Source of the DNA: Gallionella sp.
GTDB lineage: Bacteria > Pseudomonadota > Gammaproteobacteria > Burkholderiales > Gallionellaceae
Direction: 5' to 3'
Length of the DNA stretch: 14,890 bases
NCBI GenBank assembly: GCA_017880945.1
Contig: JADGRM010000023.1
Location: 1-14,890, forward strand
Position numbers and translations under genes: made by a program. Below are positions 14,633 through 14,890 of the stretch, piece after piece. A model generated the notes under the pieces. The model had not been told where the DNA came from and made no database searches. It saw only the letters and a program-made list of their open reading frames with translations. Position 1 is the stretch's first letter, and each line of letters starts with the position of its first letter.

Positions 14633-14661
14633 TTCGTCACCATCCTGTCAACATTTCGTCA
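14624..14661 (-). repeat. Direct repeat straddling the kinase start codon
   Basis: TGACGAAATGYTGACA occurs twice on the minus strand (14646-14661 and 14624-14639), 15 of 16 bases identical with a 22-bp period. The downstream copy contains the kinase start codon ATG at 14632. The two copies are separated by GGATGG, part of the kinase Shine-Dalgarno. Confidence 0.8.
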
Positions 14662-14801
14662 AAAATATTGTTATCCAGTCACACCCAGCCTGTTTCAAAC
14701 CTGTCTGAGCATCCATCTGCCGGATTTTTATTTTGTGCATCTGTTTGATTCAACTGGATTACTTCCCGCACGGAAAGACAAAATCGGATTTCATTGTTTC
14801 T

Positions 14802-14818
14802 TTGGCACAGCGCTTGCT
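14802..14818 (+). promoter_or_regulatory. Sigma-54 promoter of the prepilin-like gene
   Basis: TTGGCAC (14802-14808) and TTGCT (14814-14818) match the RpoN consensus YTGGCACGNNNNTTGCW, with only the G after GGCAC replaced by A. The invariant GG (14804-14805) and GC (14816-14817) have the correct 10-bp spacing. Transcription would begin near 14829, about 30 nt before the start codon. Sigma-54 control through PilR is the known mode for many type IV pilin genes. CTGTC or GTGTC boxes at 14701-14705, 14645-14649 and 14623-14627 are candidate activator sites. Confidence 0.85.
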
Positions 14819-14859
14819 GTAATCACGGTGCAGCAAACATAATATAGGAGACTATCACA

Positions 14860-14890
14860 ATGAAACGCAATCAATCCGGTTTTACCTTAA
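14860..14890 (+). CDS. Type IV prepilin-like protein, start only (3' end outside window)
   Basis: The ten visible codons read MKRNQSGFTL. This is a short, basic leader ending in Gly7 followed by FTL, the recognition site for prepilin peptidase PilD, which cuts after the glycine and methylates the phenylalanine. A strong AGGAG (14846-14850) lies 9 bp before the ATG, and a sigma-54 promoter sits further upstream. The promoter type favours a major pilin (PilA-like) over a minor pilin or type II secretion pseudopilin, but ten residues cannot decide this. Confidence 0.75.
   Translation, partial: MKRNQSGFTL

Noticed and set aside
1..14890. tRNA, rRNA, prophage, toxin-antitoxin or defence genes
   Set aside because: No cloverleaf or rRNA-like sequence, integrase, transposase or defence-type domain was found on either strand by reading; a covariance-model scan would be needed to exclude small RNAs.

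Overview
The window looks like chromosomal DNA of a betaproteobacterium, most plausibly from the Nitrosomonadales/Gallionellaceae side. This rests on the gene order hisC-hisB-hisH-hisA-hisF-hisI-hisE-hinT-tatA-tatB-tatC facing an htrA/degS-type protease next to a NIF3-family gene, which I recall as a betaproteobacterial arrangement. A respiratory operon resembling alternative complex III (ACIII) points to lithotrophic relatives. The assignment comes from gene order and protein character only; no rRNA is present.

Left end (1-3302, minus strand): a Tat-exported molybdopterin-oxidoreductase-like protein, cut by the window edge, lies directly downstream of a pentaheme cytochrome c. Together they match ActA and the first part of ActB of ACIII, a quinol-oxidising complex that replaces cytochrome bc1. 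A 325-bp leader precedes the cytochrome gene. Next come an unrecognised 211-aa protein (plus strand), a convergent NIF3-family metal protein and a divergent DegS-like membrane-anchored serine protease.

Middle (5894-12796, minus strand): a gene series reads hisC, hisB, hisH, hisA, hisF, hisI, hisE, hinT, tatA, tatB, tatC. The his genes supply most steps of histidine synthesis after PR-ATP formation; hisG and hisD are not in the window. HinT is a HIT-family nucleotide hydrolase. TatABC exports folded proteins, plausibly including the ActB-like protein nearby. Tight spacings (a 4-bp overlap, and gaps of 2, 3, 9, 17, 24 and 40 bp) suggest co-transcription. Three larger gaps each hold a different repeat: a 197-bp element with inverted ends (hisB/hisH), a heptad CCTTGNN array (hisF/hisI) and a REP-like palindrome (hisI/hisE).

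Right end (12797-14890): a polytopic orphan-looking sensor histidine kinase (minus strand) is divergent from a type IV prepilin-like gene (plus strand, only the first 10 codons visible). The prepilin gene has a near-consensus sigma-54 promoter.

I did not find a clear new multi-gene defence or mobile system. The most notable points are the ACIII-like operon at a locus where I would expect petABC, the inverted-repeat element whose end carries the hisH ribosome-binding site, the heptad array, and the regulatory region between kinase and pilin.
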